Assembly: GCA_035610365.1 (NCBI GenBank)
Contig: CM069436.1
Span: 38,633,117 to 38,697,116, forward strand
From: Aquatica leii
Taxonomy: Eukaryota > Arthropoda > Insecta > Coleoptera > Lampyridae
DNA length: 64,000 bases
Direction: 5' to 3'
The notes beneath the pieces are model-generated. The model was not told the origin of the DNA. It was given only the letters and a program-made list of their open reading frames with translations, and ran no database searches. Positions 12,836 to 24,384 of the stretch are shown here, piece by piece. Each line of letters opens with the position of its first letter. Position 1 is the first letter of the stretch. Both the position numbers and the translations under genes were made by a program.

Positions 12836-13420
12836 ATGTGGAGTAAAATAACATGGCAGAGCCACCTCATCGTATAAATTTACTATGTACGAATTATAGT
12901 TTATTCAAAATTTATTTGAATTACGTGGGTATAAAATCAGCTTTTAGCGTTTCCATCTCTATAGCCAATTGCATACTATTATTTAAGCATAGTAAAATTA
13001 TACTATGAAATGGTTCTGCCATTGTATTGCAGTCATGTTGATCACATCATTTGTTAATATAAAGCTATAGGACTGTCGATGTATCATTCACTATGTGAGA
13101 ATAGTAATCTGTAAATGGTTGTAGAGGTGGAAACGACGTTGAAAGCTGATTTTACATCCGCGTAATTTAAATAAGTTTTGAATATATTGTCAATGCATTT
13201 GTGAAAGTACATTAGAGTGTTCTCTCACTGCTGAAGAGCTCCAAAAGGGCGAAACGGCCGTTCAGTGATTCACTCTGGTGGCATTTTCACATTTTGCATT
13301 GGCATTGTTACCTTACAATATTTATACGTTGTAATTTTAGCCAGCGGTTTATTCAAACTTATTTGAATTACGTTTCGATCTCTATAACCATTTACATACT
13401 AAGTAAATGATAATTTTTCT
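12836..13420. repeat. Composite palindromic repeat carrying a hammerhead core
   Basis: Three copies of one ~80-bp body segment, marked by ATTACGYGGGTATAAAATCAGC and ACCATTTACATACTA words, lie here: plus at 12900-12985, minus at 13105-13190 and a shortened plus copy at 13340-13410. The outer arms at 12840-12890 and 12985-13025 are inverted copies of each other. The same family is found at 13.85-14.2 kb and 38.8-39.1 kb. No protein is encoded. It is probably a non-autonomous retroelement that has rearranged into head-to-head pieces. Confidence 0.6.
13212..13278 (+). ncRNA. Type I hammerhead ribozyme-like fold
   Basis: The conserved core CTGAAGA (CUGANGA class) is at 13231-13237. Stem II is GCTC/GGGC (13238-13241 and 13247-13250, loop CAAAA), followed by GAAA at 13251-13254. 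Stem III is a single C-G pair beyond the A-U closing pair, with loop GGCC (13256-13259). The cleavage triplet is GUU, with the predicted cut after 13262. Stem I is TCACTG/CAGTGA (13225-13230 and 13263-13268). After an internal loop there is an outer AGAGTG/CACTCT helix (13214-13219 and 13271-13276). Every core position needed for a hammerhead is present. Very short stem III is typical of hammerheads in Penelope-like elements and retrozymes. Activity is inferred, not shown. Confidence 0.7.
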
Positions 13421-13849
13421 TTTTCTTTTTAAGAACTCATCAACATTTTTTAAATTGGAACTTAATTGTTTTTTAGGAATTGTTGACTTTGCACTTGAAA
13501 ATGATTTAGATTTGATTATTTCTGGTATTGCAGAGTAGAGTTAACTATTAAATATGTTTTAGTACTAGAATATTCTATTTTAAGGATTCAACTTTAGAAT
13601 TTAAAAAACTATTTCAGCACGTCATCTTGAGCATGGACATTTAATACAGTTCTTAGAAGTTTTGCTATTATATTTTTTACCGCTTCTACTTTGGCTATGC
13701 TAAAACTTTCTTGTTTTGAAAACAAAACATACTGGGGGTTGTAGATTGGATTAAGATATAAAATTTATTTCATATCGCAACAGTAACCGTGAAATTGTAG
13801 GGAAGAAGTAAACTATTATAACGTTACTCTTAGCTGTAAATAGCTTTAA

Positions 13850-14180
13850 AGACGAAAAACGTTGTAAATTGGAAGCCCGCGTAATTCAAAATAGTTTTGA
13901 ATAAAACTGCGGAATAAAACCATATCGTATAAGATATTATGGGTAAAGCAATGTCAATACCACTACTGGACGACCGTTTCGCCCTTTTGGGTTGCATCAG
14001 CAGAATGAGACGGCCGTCCAGTAGTTCAATCTGGAGGCATTTGCACAATTGCACTGACATTGGTTTATCCCCAATGTCTTTTACGTTGTGGTTTTATCTC
14101 GCAGTTCTATAACTAGTTTGAATTACGCGAGCTTAAAATCAACTTACAACGTTCTTCACCGTTATGACTATTTACAGCCA
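13850..14180. repeat. Head-to-head palindrome of the hammerhead repeat family
   Basis: Two inverted copies of the same repeat body face each other. The left arm (about 13855-13975, minus sense) and the right arm (about 14010-14170, plus sense) both contain the TATGGTTTTAT..CGCAGTT..TTTGAATTACGCG series. The centre (about 13955-14000, minus strand) keeps a degenerate hammerhead core: CTGATGC, CCC-AAAA-GGG stem II, CGAAAC and GGTCGTC. On the plus strand only the GACGGCCGTCCAG half remains. One core base (A to C in CUGAUGA) and the stem spacing are off, so this copy is probably inactive. Confidence 0.55.
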
Positions 14181-16880
14181 TCTTTAATATATAGTAACTT
14201 ATACTTTTAGATAGCTTTGCTATCAAACTTTGCTAATGGCTACTTTCAACATTTTGGACACGTGATGAGCACTATCACTAACACAGTAAAATCGTTCTAA
14301 TAGTAAACTAACTTACATATTCATATTTCGGTAATACGTTATTGCATCAAACAACTTTAGTTCAATTTTAAAGTTTTGTGAAATTAATAATTAATGATAT
14401 TTTAAAAATGAAACCAAAGTTAGTTAAAGCAAGGTTCTCTTACTCAAAAACCGTCTTGGGATAGGATCAATGTTTTTATTTATATTTACTAAAATTATTT
14501 GCAGTATTGGAGTTTTAAAAAATTTAGAATTTTCTCTTTGGTTGGTATGTGTTTCCATTATATGGATTTTTTATTTTTACCAACGTAACGATTCATTTGT
14601 TTCTTCTTCAAATTTTCTGGTCAGAAGTATCTTGCTTACTTTTTTTTCTATTATCATTTTGTACGTCAAACGCTATAATATTATTGTTATTTTTTTAGTA
14701 TTTACTCATAAAAAGCTTAGAGTTTAAAGTAATGTAAAAATAAAATTGAAGAACCGAAAGTTATTTACAAAAAAAGATAAAAACTAAGAACGATTTTTCT
14801 GGTTTGTTTTCTCATAGCATTACTTCACTTTTTTGTTTTTTGATTATTTTAAAGCACTTTTGAAGTACTTTAGGAACTAAAACATGTATTTATAGTACTT
14901 TCTTATAACACGTTGACTAAAACTTTCAAGATATTGATTTTACATTTTTATCTATCTAAGAAAGAACAGGGAAAAAATTTAAGTCAAAAGGTGTCCAATA
15001 AGCTTAAAATCAGATGTATTTTGGAAACGGTTAGAAACTCCATTTTCTGTAGCAATTAAAAAAAAATGTTATAGAAAATAATTAGTACTTTGATTCAAAT
15101 ATTTGAACGTAAGACTATTAAATATTTGTTCGTTAGATTGAGACATAGAACGACTAAAATTTAATTATTTCTTTGACCGTAATTTGTTTACGTTGAAGTT
15201 GCGATTTTGTATTTAGTTTAGTATTTACTAGCTAAAGAGTACGCAAGTAGATTCTATTGCTAAAGAGCGAGGAAAATCAGATTTTCGTAAAATTATCGAG
15301 ATTACAATTTGAGATAGACAAGGTTGTTAGAATTTACATGATCATTACTATATTATCTTTAATTCGAATATTGTTCGAAATATTTTTAAAAGTTCTAGTA
15401 ATTAATCGTATTATTCATTAAAATGAACTGTTGGTGAAATAAATTAGATAAAATGTCAACTGCTTGTATTTTTCAATAGTGGATTTAGTTTGATTTAGAG
15501 AAGGTACGGAAACCGTCAAGGCAATATTAGGATTAGGTACATTGAAGATGTTTCTTTGAAATAGCTCAAGTATTAGACAGCTGCTCGTCCACATGTCACC
15601 CAACCATTATAGGCAATGTATCTACCGAAGAGTTATTGCGGTCAGGCTGCAGTGTGCTCGTCTATCTCGCCACTATATATCTCACCAGAGACGTTTTCGA
15701 TGGCGCACCGTTGATTTACGCCTTCTTTGTTACTACATTACGGCCGTTGAAACAGACCAGACAGGTCTTATCTTCGGTCTAGACCAAACATTCTTTAATT
15801 AAACCTAACTCCCTATTAAATCGCGCTCTACGTGTTTATGTTACCCTGAACGTAATTGTGCAACTTGGGATATTCATGAGATGCAGAACTTACTAGTTAC
15901 TAAACATATCTAACATTCAAACTAAAATAAGTTAAATGCAACTTGCATTTTATACTTTGCTTTAAACTAAGCAAATGTGTATTACAGAGTAATTTCACTT
16001 ACCTTCTGATTTATATCTTCATCTTTGCATACACTTTCTTGCATTACACATAAAGTACTCGAAAACTTCTTTATTATAAGCCGCATTCATTACACCCTTG
16101 TTATCTATTCAGGCGCCATGTAAAACCACTCAAATAACCTAACTAACAGCATACAAATCATAGACTGGCATTTTTCGATTTAGTTCCAACTGGATTAAAA
16201 AGGGGATCGACTTAAAACGCTCGTCTAAAAATGTTAGAATTAATCATTAAATCTCTTTTAGTAACACATTTGTCGGGTACTTCAGTAAATTGATATGTTT
16301 AAAAACAACCGTCTTAAAAAATTAAAAATGATAAATAACACAAACTCTTATTGGCACTAGTGGAATAATACCAAGTTTCAAAATTTATCGTATGCAAAAG
16401 AACAACAAAACAAAAAGTAGAAAATTATTAAATTGAACGACTTATTGGAATCGAAAAGTTAGTGTAGGTAGTACACCGAAGGAAGAATAATTTTCAAAGT
16501 TTGGTGTTGCAATGTTAGAATTGGAATGAAAGATTTGTTGCGTGTACAACAAAGAATGAAGTATAAACATGAAAGGATTTCATAGATTTAATTTTAGTCA
16601 ACGGTGTTAATTTATGCTTTTCTCGAAGGAAGTGGAAGATTTGAATTTGATGTGACTGGTTGTTTTTTGTTACTTCTCTATCTTCATTACTGAAAAAAAA
16701 TATTTGATGAGCTATTAACAAATTATCAATTAAAAAGTATTTCGATTTTAACCACTAAGCATGATTTGGTGATCATTATTTGTTCCGATAGTGTATTTAT
16801 ATTCTAAACTTAACCCTAGCACGCATATCGTGCAATATTATAGCTCATAGTACATAGTGCTTAGCGAAATTACTCATTTG
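14181..16880. other. AT-rich stretch, no gene seen
   Basis: About 2.7 kb without a supported gene. A small GC-richer patch at 15.59-15.79 kb contains a 69-codon frame with no recognisable domain. Confidence 0.4.
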
Positions 16881-17090
16881 TTTTTTAGACGCGTAACTTG
16901 CCATAGATAGGTTGATTGTAGAACAAAATAAAGATGATGGAAGATTTATTATTATTATTTTGGAGCAGCGTACCAACAAGAGTAATATTAACACAATTTT
17001 CCATTCTCAATAATTCCTTTGTTGTTATCACAACAGCTGACCTTTTGTCACACGTTGCAGTGGACATCTTCAGAGCCCGTACTAAACTGA

Positions 17091-17466
17091 TTAATTAATG
17101 GATTCTCTAACTTTTCGGTGATAGTAACTAGAAACATTCGCTAAAATTTTAGTGTTTTCAAACACAATTTGATGATCCATTTCTGGTACGTGTTTCGCCA
17201 CCGCTGACTTCGAAGATTGTTTCAGACGACTACACCTTTGATGTTCCCTAATACGAATTCCCACGCTTTTAACCACAAGAGCAAGGAATGCTATAAACGC
17301 CGTCAGACTGAAAAGGAATAACGTTTTTCACCGGATGTAAGAGTTGACCTAACTTAGGAAGAGTAGAAAACCGAGTAAGAATATGGTGTTTAGACAACAT
17401 TTTTTCTATACGGTCTCTGGTACCTTTGACATATAGTAGATAAGCGATAGACACTGATTGAGACAT
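17091..17466 (-). pseudogene. PLE GIY-YIG endonuclease domain (broken)
   Basis: Two adjoining minus-strand frames (17269-17466 and 17091-17276) give the linker with LLHPVKNVIPFQSDGVYSIP-CSCG, then SVGIRIREHQRCSRL, SAVAKHVPEMDHQIVFENTK and YYHRKVRESIN. This matches the PLE nuclease signature (GVY.I.C.CG..Y.G.T...RI.EH...; AV..H....H.I.F..): the residue after the CSCG pair, the Arg of RI.EH and the downstream His and Glu are present. A frame change and a few lost residues after CSCG remove the second half of the GIY-YIG core. The nuclease nicks target DNA for insertion in intact relatives. Confidence 0.8.
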
Positions 17467-17713
17467 AGATTCCGCTGTTACTCTTGGTTTGTGAGACGTA
17501 AACGTTTTCTATTGTAATTGTTTGCGACTAACACCTTGGTTAGATGGTTCAACTCTTTTTGAAAATTTTGGGTGTGACTTAAGGAAACAGCTCTATACAC
17601 TAAAAAAATCACTACTGATAATTTCTGAGAAGGGTGATGAGACAACCTGTTTAAATGGTAACTGTGTGGGTCGGTTTTCGATAAACTGAATGTGATAAAC
17701 AACCATCTTCATT

Positions 17714-18560
17714 TCAGTTAACTACGTCCAAAAATGATAAAGAGGAGTTCATTTCTAATTCCATAATAAAACGAATATTTTGATGAATTGAGTTTAAATG
17801 ACGTAGAAACTCGTTGAGCGTAGAACGACCATGTTGCCAAATGATAAAGGTGTCATCAACGTATTTGTACCAGCACTGGGGTTTTAGATAAAATGTGGAT
17901 AAAGTTTTTTTCTCAAAATCTTTCATAAATTTATTAGCAACAACCGGTGAAAGCGGAAAACCCAAGGCGGCTCCTGATATTTGTGAGTAAAATTGTTCTT
18001 AAGCAGTAAAATATGTAGAAATCAAACATTTTCGATAATAGGTACTATTGTTTTTCGTTGAATAAATATCTAATAATGTTAATTGAATCAGGTACCGGCA
18101 CGTTAGTAAACAAAGACTCGACATCAAAACTAACCAGAATGTCAGTCGGTTCCAAACGAAAATTATGCAGCTTCTGAAAAAAAATCCACCAAATTGAGTA
18201 GAAATGAATCAGTCTTCCCTGCTAAAGGTTTTAATAAATTTGCAAGATATTTAGAAATTTTAGAAGTTGGGGAGTTTATAGCTTTGACAATAGGTAGAAA
18301 ACTTATGAATTTTAGGTAATCCGTAAAATCGAGGAGTTTTAGAATCTTTAGGTATTAAAAATTTTTTATCGGCTTCACTCTTTTATGGCTTTGGAAAGTG
18401 CTCTTTCAATAGATGAAGAAGGATCTTTGGAAATTACTTTATACGACCCGTCTGCGAGAAGATTCTATATTTTGTTATCATAATCTGATCGATTCATGAT
18501 AACCGTGGCGTTTCTTTTGTCAGTTTTAACAATGACAATCAATGAACTTATTTTGTTTAA
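17714..18560 (-). pseudogene. PLE reverse transcriptase (broken)
   Basis: The 83-codon frame at 17714-17965 reads GFPLSPVVANKFMKDFEKK and then WYKYVDDTFIIWQHG. This is the PLE palm: the G.PLSP.LA box and the YVDD catalytic pair (Asp37, Asp38 of the frame). Upstream, minus-strand pieces read FYGLPKIHK (about 18.3 kb), a fragment with DILVSFDVESLFTNVPVPDS (about 18.15-18.09 kb) and IIRYL in different frames. Downstream, NSSLSFLDV is the usual PLE SLPFLD box. Several frame changes break it. Confidence 0.8.
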
Positions 18561-19143
18561 GAAATTTTAATACAAAAATTCTGATTTGGAATGTTATTGA
18601 GGAATTCTTGACTTACGAAGGATTTTTGTAGTTTCAAAGCGCATTTCTTGTGTAAGAAGATTGGGAACTGTTTGGATAGAAGCTTATACAGCTGATACAA
18701 TTTCTTTACTAGAAAGTTGTTTTGGAGCAAAATAGAGGACAGTGAGTTGGAAGATAAATTAATCGGGATCGACGACACGTTTTGGAGGCGCTTTGACTCC
18801 TTGGGCTTGTTCAAAAGAAATTGGATCAATGATTCTCCTATCAGAAGAAGAAATGATCCTGGCGAGTTCTAGATGAAAGTTAAATTACGATTTATTAACA
18901 TTATCAATTTCTCTTCTAATCGAATGAATACGTTCTCTAACTAACGAAAGATCTGCGCAAATTAATATTTTGAAGCAGATTTGAATTTTATATGCTGACT
19001 TAGTTTTAAGCACTTAGGAACAACGCGATTATCACGACAATGTATAAGAAAAGTTAAACTACACAGCAATCTTACCAGGTTAATACGTAAGGTTGAAAAC
19101 TTGTTCGTTTTGCTTTTAATATCCATTCCACAAAGGATTGTTA

Positions 19144-19378
19144 TAGTAGAATTCAGGTTTCCACGAGTTGCATTTGTAACACAATTTTTCATTCTGGGTA
19201 ATTGTCGTGTTGTCGTTATCACAACAGCTGAGCTTTCGTCACACACGTTACGGGCTTTGAAGATGTCCACTGCGATGTGTGACGAAAGCTCAGATGTTGT
19301 GATAACGGCAACACGGTAATTATTCAGAATGGAAACTTGTGTTACAAATTCAACCCGTGAAAAATTGAATTCTACCAT
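19144..19378. repeat. Inverted repeat of PLE terminal sequence
   Basis: Arms of about 100 bp (19144-19244 and 19277-19378, roughly 85-90% alike) flank a 32-bp spacer. Each arm carries TTATCACAACAGCTGAGC-type sequence and GTGTGACGAAAGCTC. The same sequence follows the GIY-YIG domain at 17.09-16.95 kb, so these are inverted copies of the element's own terminal repeat. Inverted terminal pieces at the 5' end are a known trait of Penelope insertions. Confidence 0.7.
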
Positions 19379-19395
19379 AAGAATAATATTTTTTT

Positions 19396-22300
19396 CCAAA
19401 AGTACTCTACCAATGAAACACTAGACCAAAATTATGAATACTACACACTAAAGTTTGCACTATTTTAAATCTCAGATTCCTGTAGGTTTTTTAGGTTAGA
19501 GACCAACGTAAATTAAACCATCAAGAGCAAAATTAGATTTACGTCACATTACATAAAAAAAAGTTACGTTTTGCCGGCTTGCTTTGCCTACACTGAGTCA
19601 ATCAAGTAGTTGTTTATCAACTGTTACATTGGTATCTGGTATGACAAACGTTTTACACTGCCGAATAAACTGATTCTAGATGTACGATATCGATGCTAAT
19701 TCATCGGTTTCTAAAGGCCTTTTTTGAGTTTTTTTATTGGAAATGATCATATTCGTGTCATCATTTTCTGCTTCCAAAACATTACTTTCTCTAAAATATG
19801 GATTATCGCCCTTATTTTGGCGTTGCAACAATGTTTCTTCAAACCCCGGGTCATTAAAATTTATACTTTGTATCCCCTTTTTTTGGTGCCATTATTGATT
19901 TTTTACTACAACTTTAGTCCATGCATCTTTCAGTTGGACTAAACCACAAAGTATGGTGCACAAGCAACAAACACACAAAACAATGTCTTCCATTGAGTAA
20001 TAACTTGCAAAAATTAAATTAAAAGAAGTCGTGGTTTTGTGTCTTAGTGTCCCTTTCTTGGTCATCTTCTTTTATCTATGAGAAAGCTAAGACCATATTT
20101 GTAACGTTTATTTATTTTTATAGTTTTGGAGATAGCAGCTGTTTTTAGTTTCTATCTTACCAATGACTAATGTATCTGTTTATGTATGTGTACGTATACA
20201 ATATATGTACAACTAGGCAAAATTCACACGAAAAATCTCATAAATTGTTAAGGATACCGACCAAAAAGCTTTGATTTAAATTTGCCACTATATAGTAGAT
20301 GAAGAGTTTTTTTTTTTAATTTTAAAGTTGATAAATATCGAGTATCTACGAATTTATGTGTTTACATACTTATTTAATACTTAATTAGTAATTGAAAAAT
20401 GACTGTTCTTCAAATATTGTTGGTTGAAGTGCCCAAAGCTTAAAATCGTTTTGAATAATGTTTTGCGTTTTTTCTCTGAATTTAATTTCCATGAATTTAA
20501 ATTTTATGTTAACATTTGTAATTCGTTTTTTTTTAAATGTAGGAATACGTAATAATTGAAATAGATTTGTGTATTTTTATTTGTTGTGTAGATTATTCGT
20601 TGCCTGAAGTTTATCTACCTGGAAACAATCGTAGTTGGCTTTTGGGCTAATGTTATAACAACGTAATATAATCAAAGCCTGCTTGATTGGAAATTACTAA
20701 TTTTATCATATTTATTTATCTATGAAATTTGTGTTTTCTCTATAAATACGAGTTCTGCATGAATGTAAACTTTTACATTCCTCCTATTTCAAAATAATAC
20801 AGCTGCCTCGAAGCCATTATCAGATTAAACTCGGGTTTTAAATGTAATTTATGCTAATGATTGTAAACGTCGAATTCAAACTATGAATATTATTGGTCCG
20901 CGTTTTCTGTTAAGATAGAAAATAAAAATTAAAAATTTTTGTTATTGAAATATTTGCGAAACGGTTCTTTAGTTCATTCATAAGTTGGAAACTATGATAG
21001 TAGATACGCTTGTTGGTAACTCATTTTGGTTTATGAGTCTATGTAGCTTATTTAGATCAAGCAAAGCTATGTTTGTTTATTACCTGTGGGAATGGCGGAA
21101 ACATCTACACGGTATTCTTTGATAGACCCTCATTTAATTTTATGGCTGTTAGATTGGGCTGCCTTATTTTCTTATATCCGAGTGGAGTGCTGGGAAAAGT
21201 CATCACTCGGGGGTTGTATTAAAATGCGGCATTTGTTAATGTTTATACTTTTAACAGTTTGCTTTTTACATACATTTGCATGAAATCTTCTTGGGATGAA
21301 AATATGTGTTGGTAATTTATTTCTTCAAGGAAGCACTTACGATAACAAACCTGATTCTCATTATTTTAATTAAAGATACCTATTTATTTAGTAATTACAA
21401 ACTCGAAGATCTTGTAAGTTAAAACACGTATCTGTACTTAGTGCATAGTAAAATTTTATTGGCCATCGCCGTTTATCTTTTACTACCTCGAAAAAAAACT
21501 ATTTCATAATGAAGGGAAAAAGAAACAATCAAGCCTACTCGATCACACCCAGCGATCGTTATAATCAAAGTCTTGCTAGATTTTTATACGATACATTTTT
21601 AAGTGCCGACAGAGATAATCTAAAATTAGAAAAGACATAAAATTGGAGTCATAATCTGTTTCATATCTGCACAACCAATTTTATAAATCATACGTTATGG
21701 ATCAAGTAACTTGTAGCTTAAAATTAAATTTGAAGGAATTATGTATAGTTCGGAACGTTGATTTAGTCTTGTAAATTGCCACGAACCCTGTCATTTAGTG
21801 TATCATAGTTGCACAGGATCTACTATTATTGAGTAATAAAACGTTTTTATGACGGTGCGGACGCTTATTGGGTCTAGGCTGTAGTGTGTATGTCTTTTAT
21901 TACAAATATTAGTTACGCTCTTAGGACTAGAAGAAATACGAAATTTTTCGTTAGAAATAATTATTGATCGATTTTTACGATAATTTTCAACTGTTATACT
22001 TTCACAACTTATTAAATTGCGAATAGATTTTTTTATTAGACACTAAATTTTATGAGTTATTGTTTCAAATGCAGATAAATATAATTGACGCAGGTTTTAT
22101 ATCACATTAACTGTCTGGCCAATAAATTACATTTACTTCTTTTTGAAGGAATGGTACACAACATGGCGACTTAGTTTTAATTCACGAAGATTTGATAATT
22201 AGATAAAAAGGTACATTAGTGATTTAAAAACATTTTATATTGGTCGTGTCTATTTAAGCTCGTTTCTTTAAAATAGAACCTATTTCTAAGTTTTTTTAAT

Positions 22301-24380
22301 CCAATTCACACAGATTAATTTTTCTAATAATTTATTTTTTGTTTTATAAAAAAATGAATGAGATGAATAGAACATTGCTAAATATCATTTCGTGAAAGAA
22401 TTAAAGAAGTAACTTATCAAGTCATGGTAACTTCTATAAGAGGAGTTATGATTAAATACAAAAAAACGTCACTTTTATTTCATGGATATGCAAATAACTA
22501 AAATCTCTTGAAAACTACAGAAATTATCACATTAAGAACAATATACGAAGAAACGTTATGAAATCGATTAAACAACGCATAAGTGAACGCGAGGCGAAGC
22601 AAGACCAACCACGAGTGAATATAAAAAATTGCAAGAAATAAAAAATCTTTAAACTTAGACTGATAAAAACGTCTGAGCTGGCTATTCATTTAAGGTTTGA
22701 GAATAAAAAATTTAAATTTATTTATTTTGATATTGTTTTATGATAAATTAAAAACTAATCATTGTTTTAACAATTTTGAGTGACAAATCAAAATTGAACA
22801 ATGTTAAGTGAGAAATAGAAACTCAATTGTTATTTGAATGATTTGGAACGACGAATAAAAATGTATCTTTTAGTGACAAATTGAATTGTTATTCCAATGG
22901 AAATTGAATTTTTGTAGAGCTTGAATTACACTTTTTAACTATGTTTTTAAATAACATAAAAATAAGAAATTTTATATATTGCAAATAATTCGTAAATTGT
23001 TTATATTAATAAAAATAAACAATCTCATTTGTAGAATAATGTTTAGGTGGTAATTGGTGTAATCTTTGTAATAAATATAAAAAATCTTTAAGCTTTTGTA
23101 TTAATTTTCTTGTTTATATTAATAATTAAACAAAGGATTTATTGCATTTTGCAATTTTTGTTTTTATAGTATTTCAAAATAGGCAATTGTTTGCTTTTCA
23201 ATTAACTCCTAAAACATAAAATATTTTAGTTTCCAAGATATTATAGTTTAAAAAAAACTCTAAAAGTTGAGTGGAAACACTAATTCAAATTGTAAATCGA
23301 CTAAGTTGATTATTTTATAGTAAAATTGTACTTTTAAACTTTATTCTTACAAGTGTAGTAGCTGTAGAAGTAAGTTATAATTTTTTTTAGATTAACGTAA
23401 CGGCTTTAAAATGGCTAGTTTTATTTGTCATTCAATATCTTTTAATTAAAAATATTTGTTATTCAGAATTAGTATAATAATGATTAAAATTTTATTTCTC
23501 TCTCAAAGGTAGTTGAATAACAAATCAATTTTTATTCGTAATTGAATTTTTATTCGTTATTTCCAAATTATTATTGACGGTTATATTTGATAATGATTAT
23601 CCTTGTTATGGGCTAAGAATGGGTTTCAACCTAAATTAAAAACAAGATGAATAGAAATTATTTGCGTTTATAAGTTAGATATTGCATTATTTGAGTACGT
23701 AGACGACATACTAATGATTAAAGGCCTTCACCAACGAAATTTTTAAGTTATATTTACTGGATTAACTAATTTTTGTAACAATTATTTTTATGGCAATTAA
23801 GTGTAACTTACCATTAAGTATAATATAATATTATTGGAAACGGTCGTAATTGGTTTAGCTGTGATTAACTTTTAATCATAATTTGAACTCAAATTGTAGT
23901 TTCTATCTATTATATGGCACCGTTATTGTTTGTGTCGTTATTTTAGAAGATAATTCCTTTTCATAATATAGAAAAAATTTTGCATTAAATGTTCATCTTT
24001 TAATTTTTTGTTGTGTGAGATTACAACAGAAAAAGGATTATGTTTAAAATGATCGACACATTAATGTTCAGTTTTGAAAAAGCCAAATTATTTAGCATTA
24101 AAAACCAAAACAAAGGTAATTGCTGGTTCTCCTAAACTGGCAAATTTGTTTAAAAAACAATGTTTTGTCAAAATATTATTTACAGAAACACAATAGCATA
24201 ATCAGTTGTTTCTTTTCGTGGTGTAAAGAGACAAACTGCTGAGAACGCTTTTGCAAAAAAAATTAAATGTGCAGATTTTTATAAATATTTTATTTTTTCT
24301 GAATCCAAATTTCTCACATGAATTCGTTTCTAATTATTGTGTTTATGTTACGACGTACGATCATTGTAACCTCCAGTTGC
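19396..24380. other. AT-rich stretch, no gene seen
   Basis: About 5 kb with no supported gene. Around 22.75-22.92 kb and 23.51-23.57 kb there are recurring TGACAAAT(C/T), ATTGTTATT and ATTCGT-type words in partly inverted order. They could be the ends of an old MITE, but the match is too weak to call. Confidence 0.4.
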
Positions 24381-24384
24381 CATA

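Larger units (their letters stand above)
16880..19395 (-). mobile_element. Penelope-like element (PLE), degraded
   Basis: On the minus strand the pieces fall in PLE order: N-terminal and fingers region (18.8-18.0 kb), RT palm with YVDD (about 17.96-17.71 kb), a linker, GIY-YIG nuclease (17.47-17.09 kb), then a terminal repeat (about 17.09-16.9 kb). Matching terminal sequence, marked by CTGAAGATGTCCACTGC, recurs at the 5' side within an inverted pair at 19.14-19.38 kb, as in the pseudo-LTRs of this group. The coding region has several frame breaks, so the copy is not autonomous. PLEs are retroelements distinct from LINEs and LTR elements. Confidence 0.85.

Noticed and set aside
17030-17085. 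PLE terminal CTGAAGATGTCC...GACAAAAGG as a hammerhead
   Set aside because: Stem II can be drawn with a bulge, but the GAAA box is mutated in this copy and no stem III or cleavage triplet fits.
22750-23580. Possible MITE with TGACAAAT and ATTCGT words at both ends
   Set aside because: The matches are short, gapped and AT-rich, and the arms do not align beyond about 20 bases.
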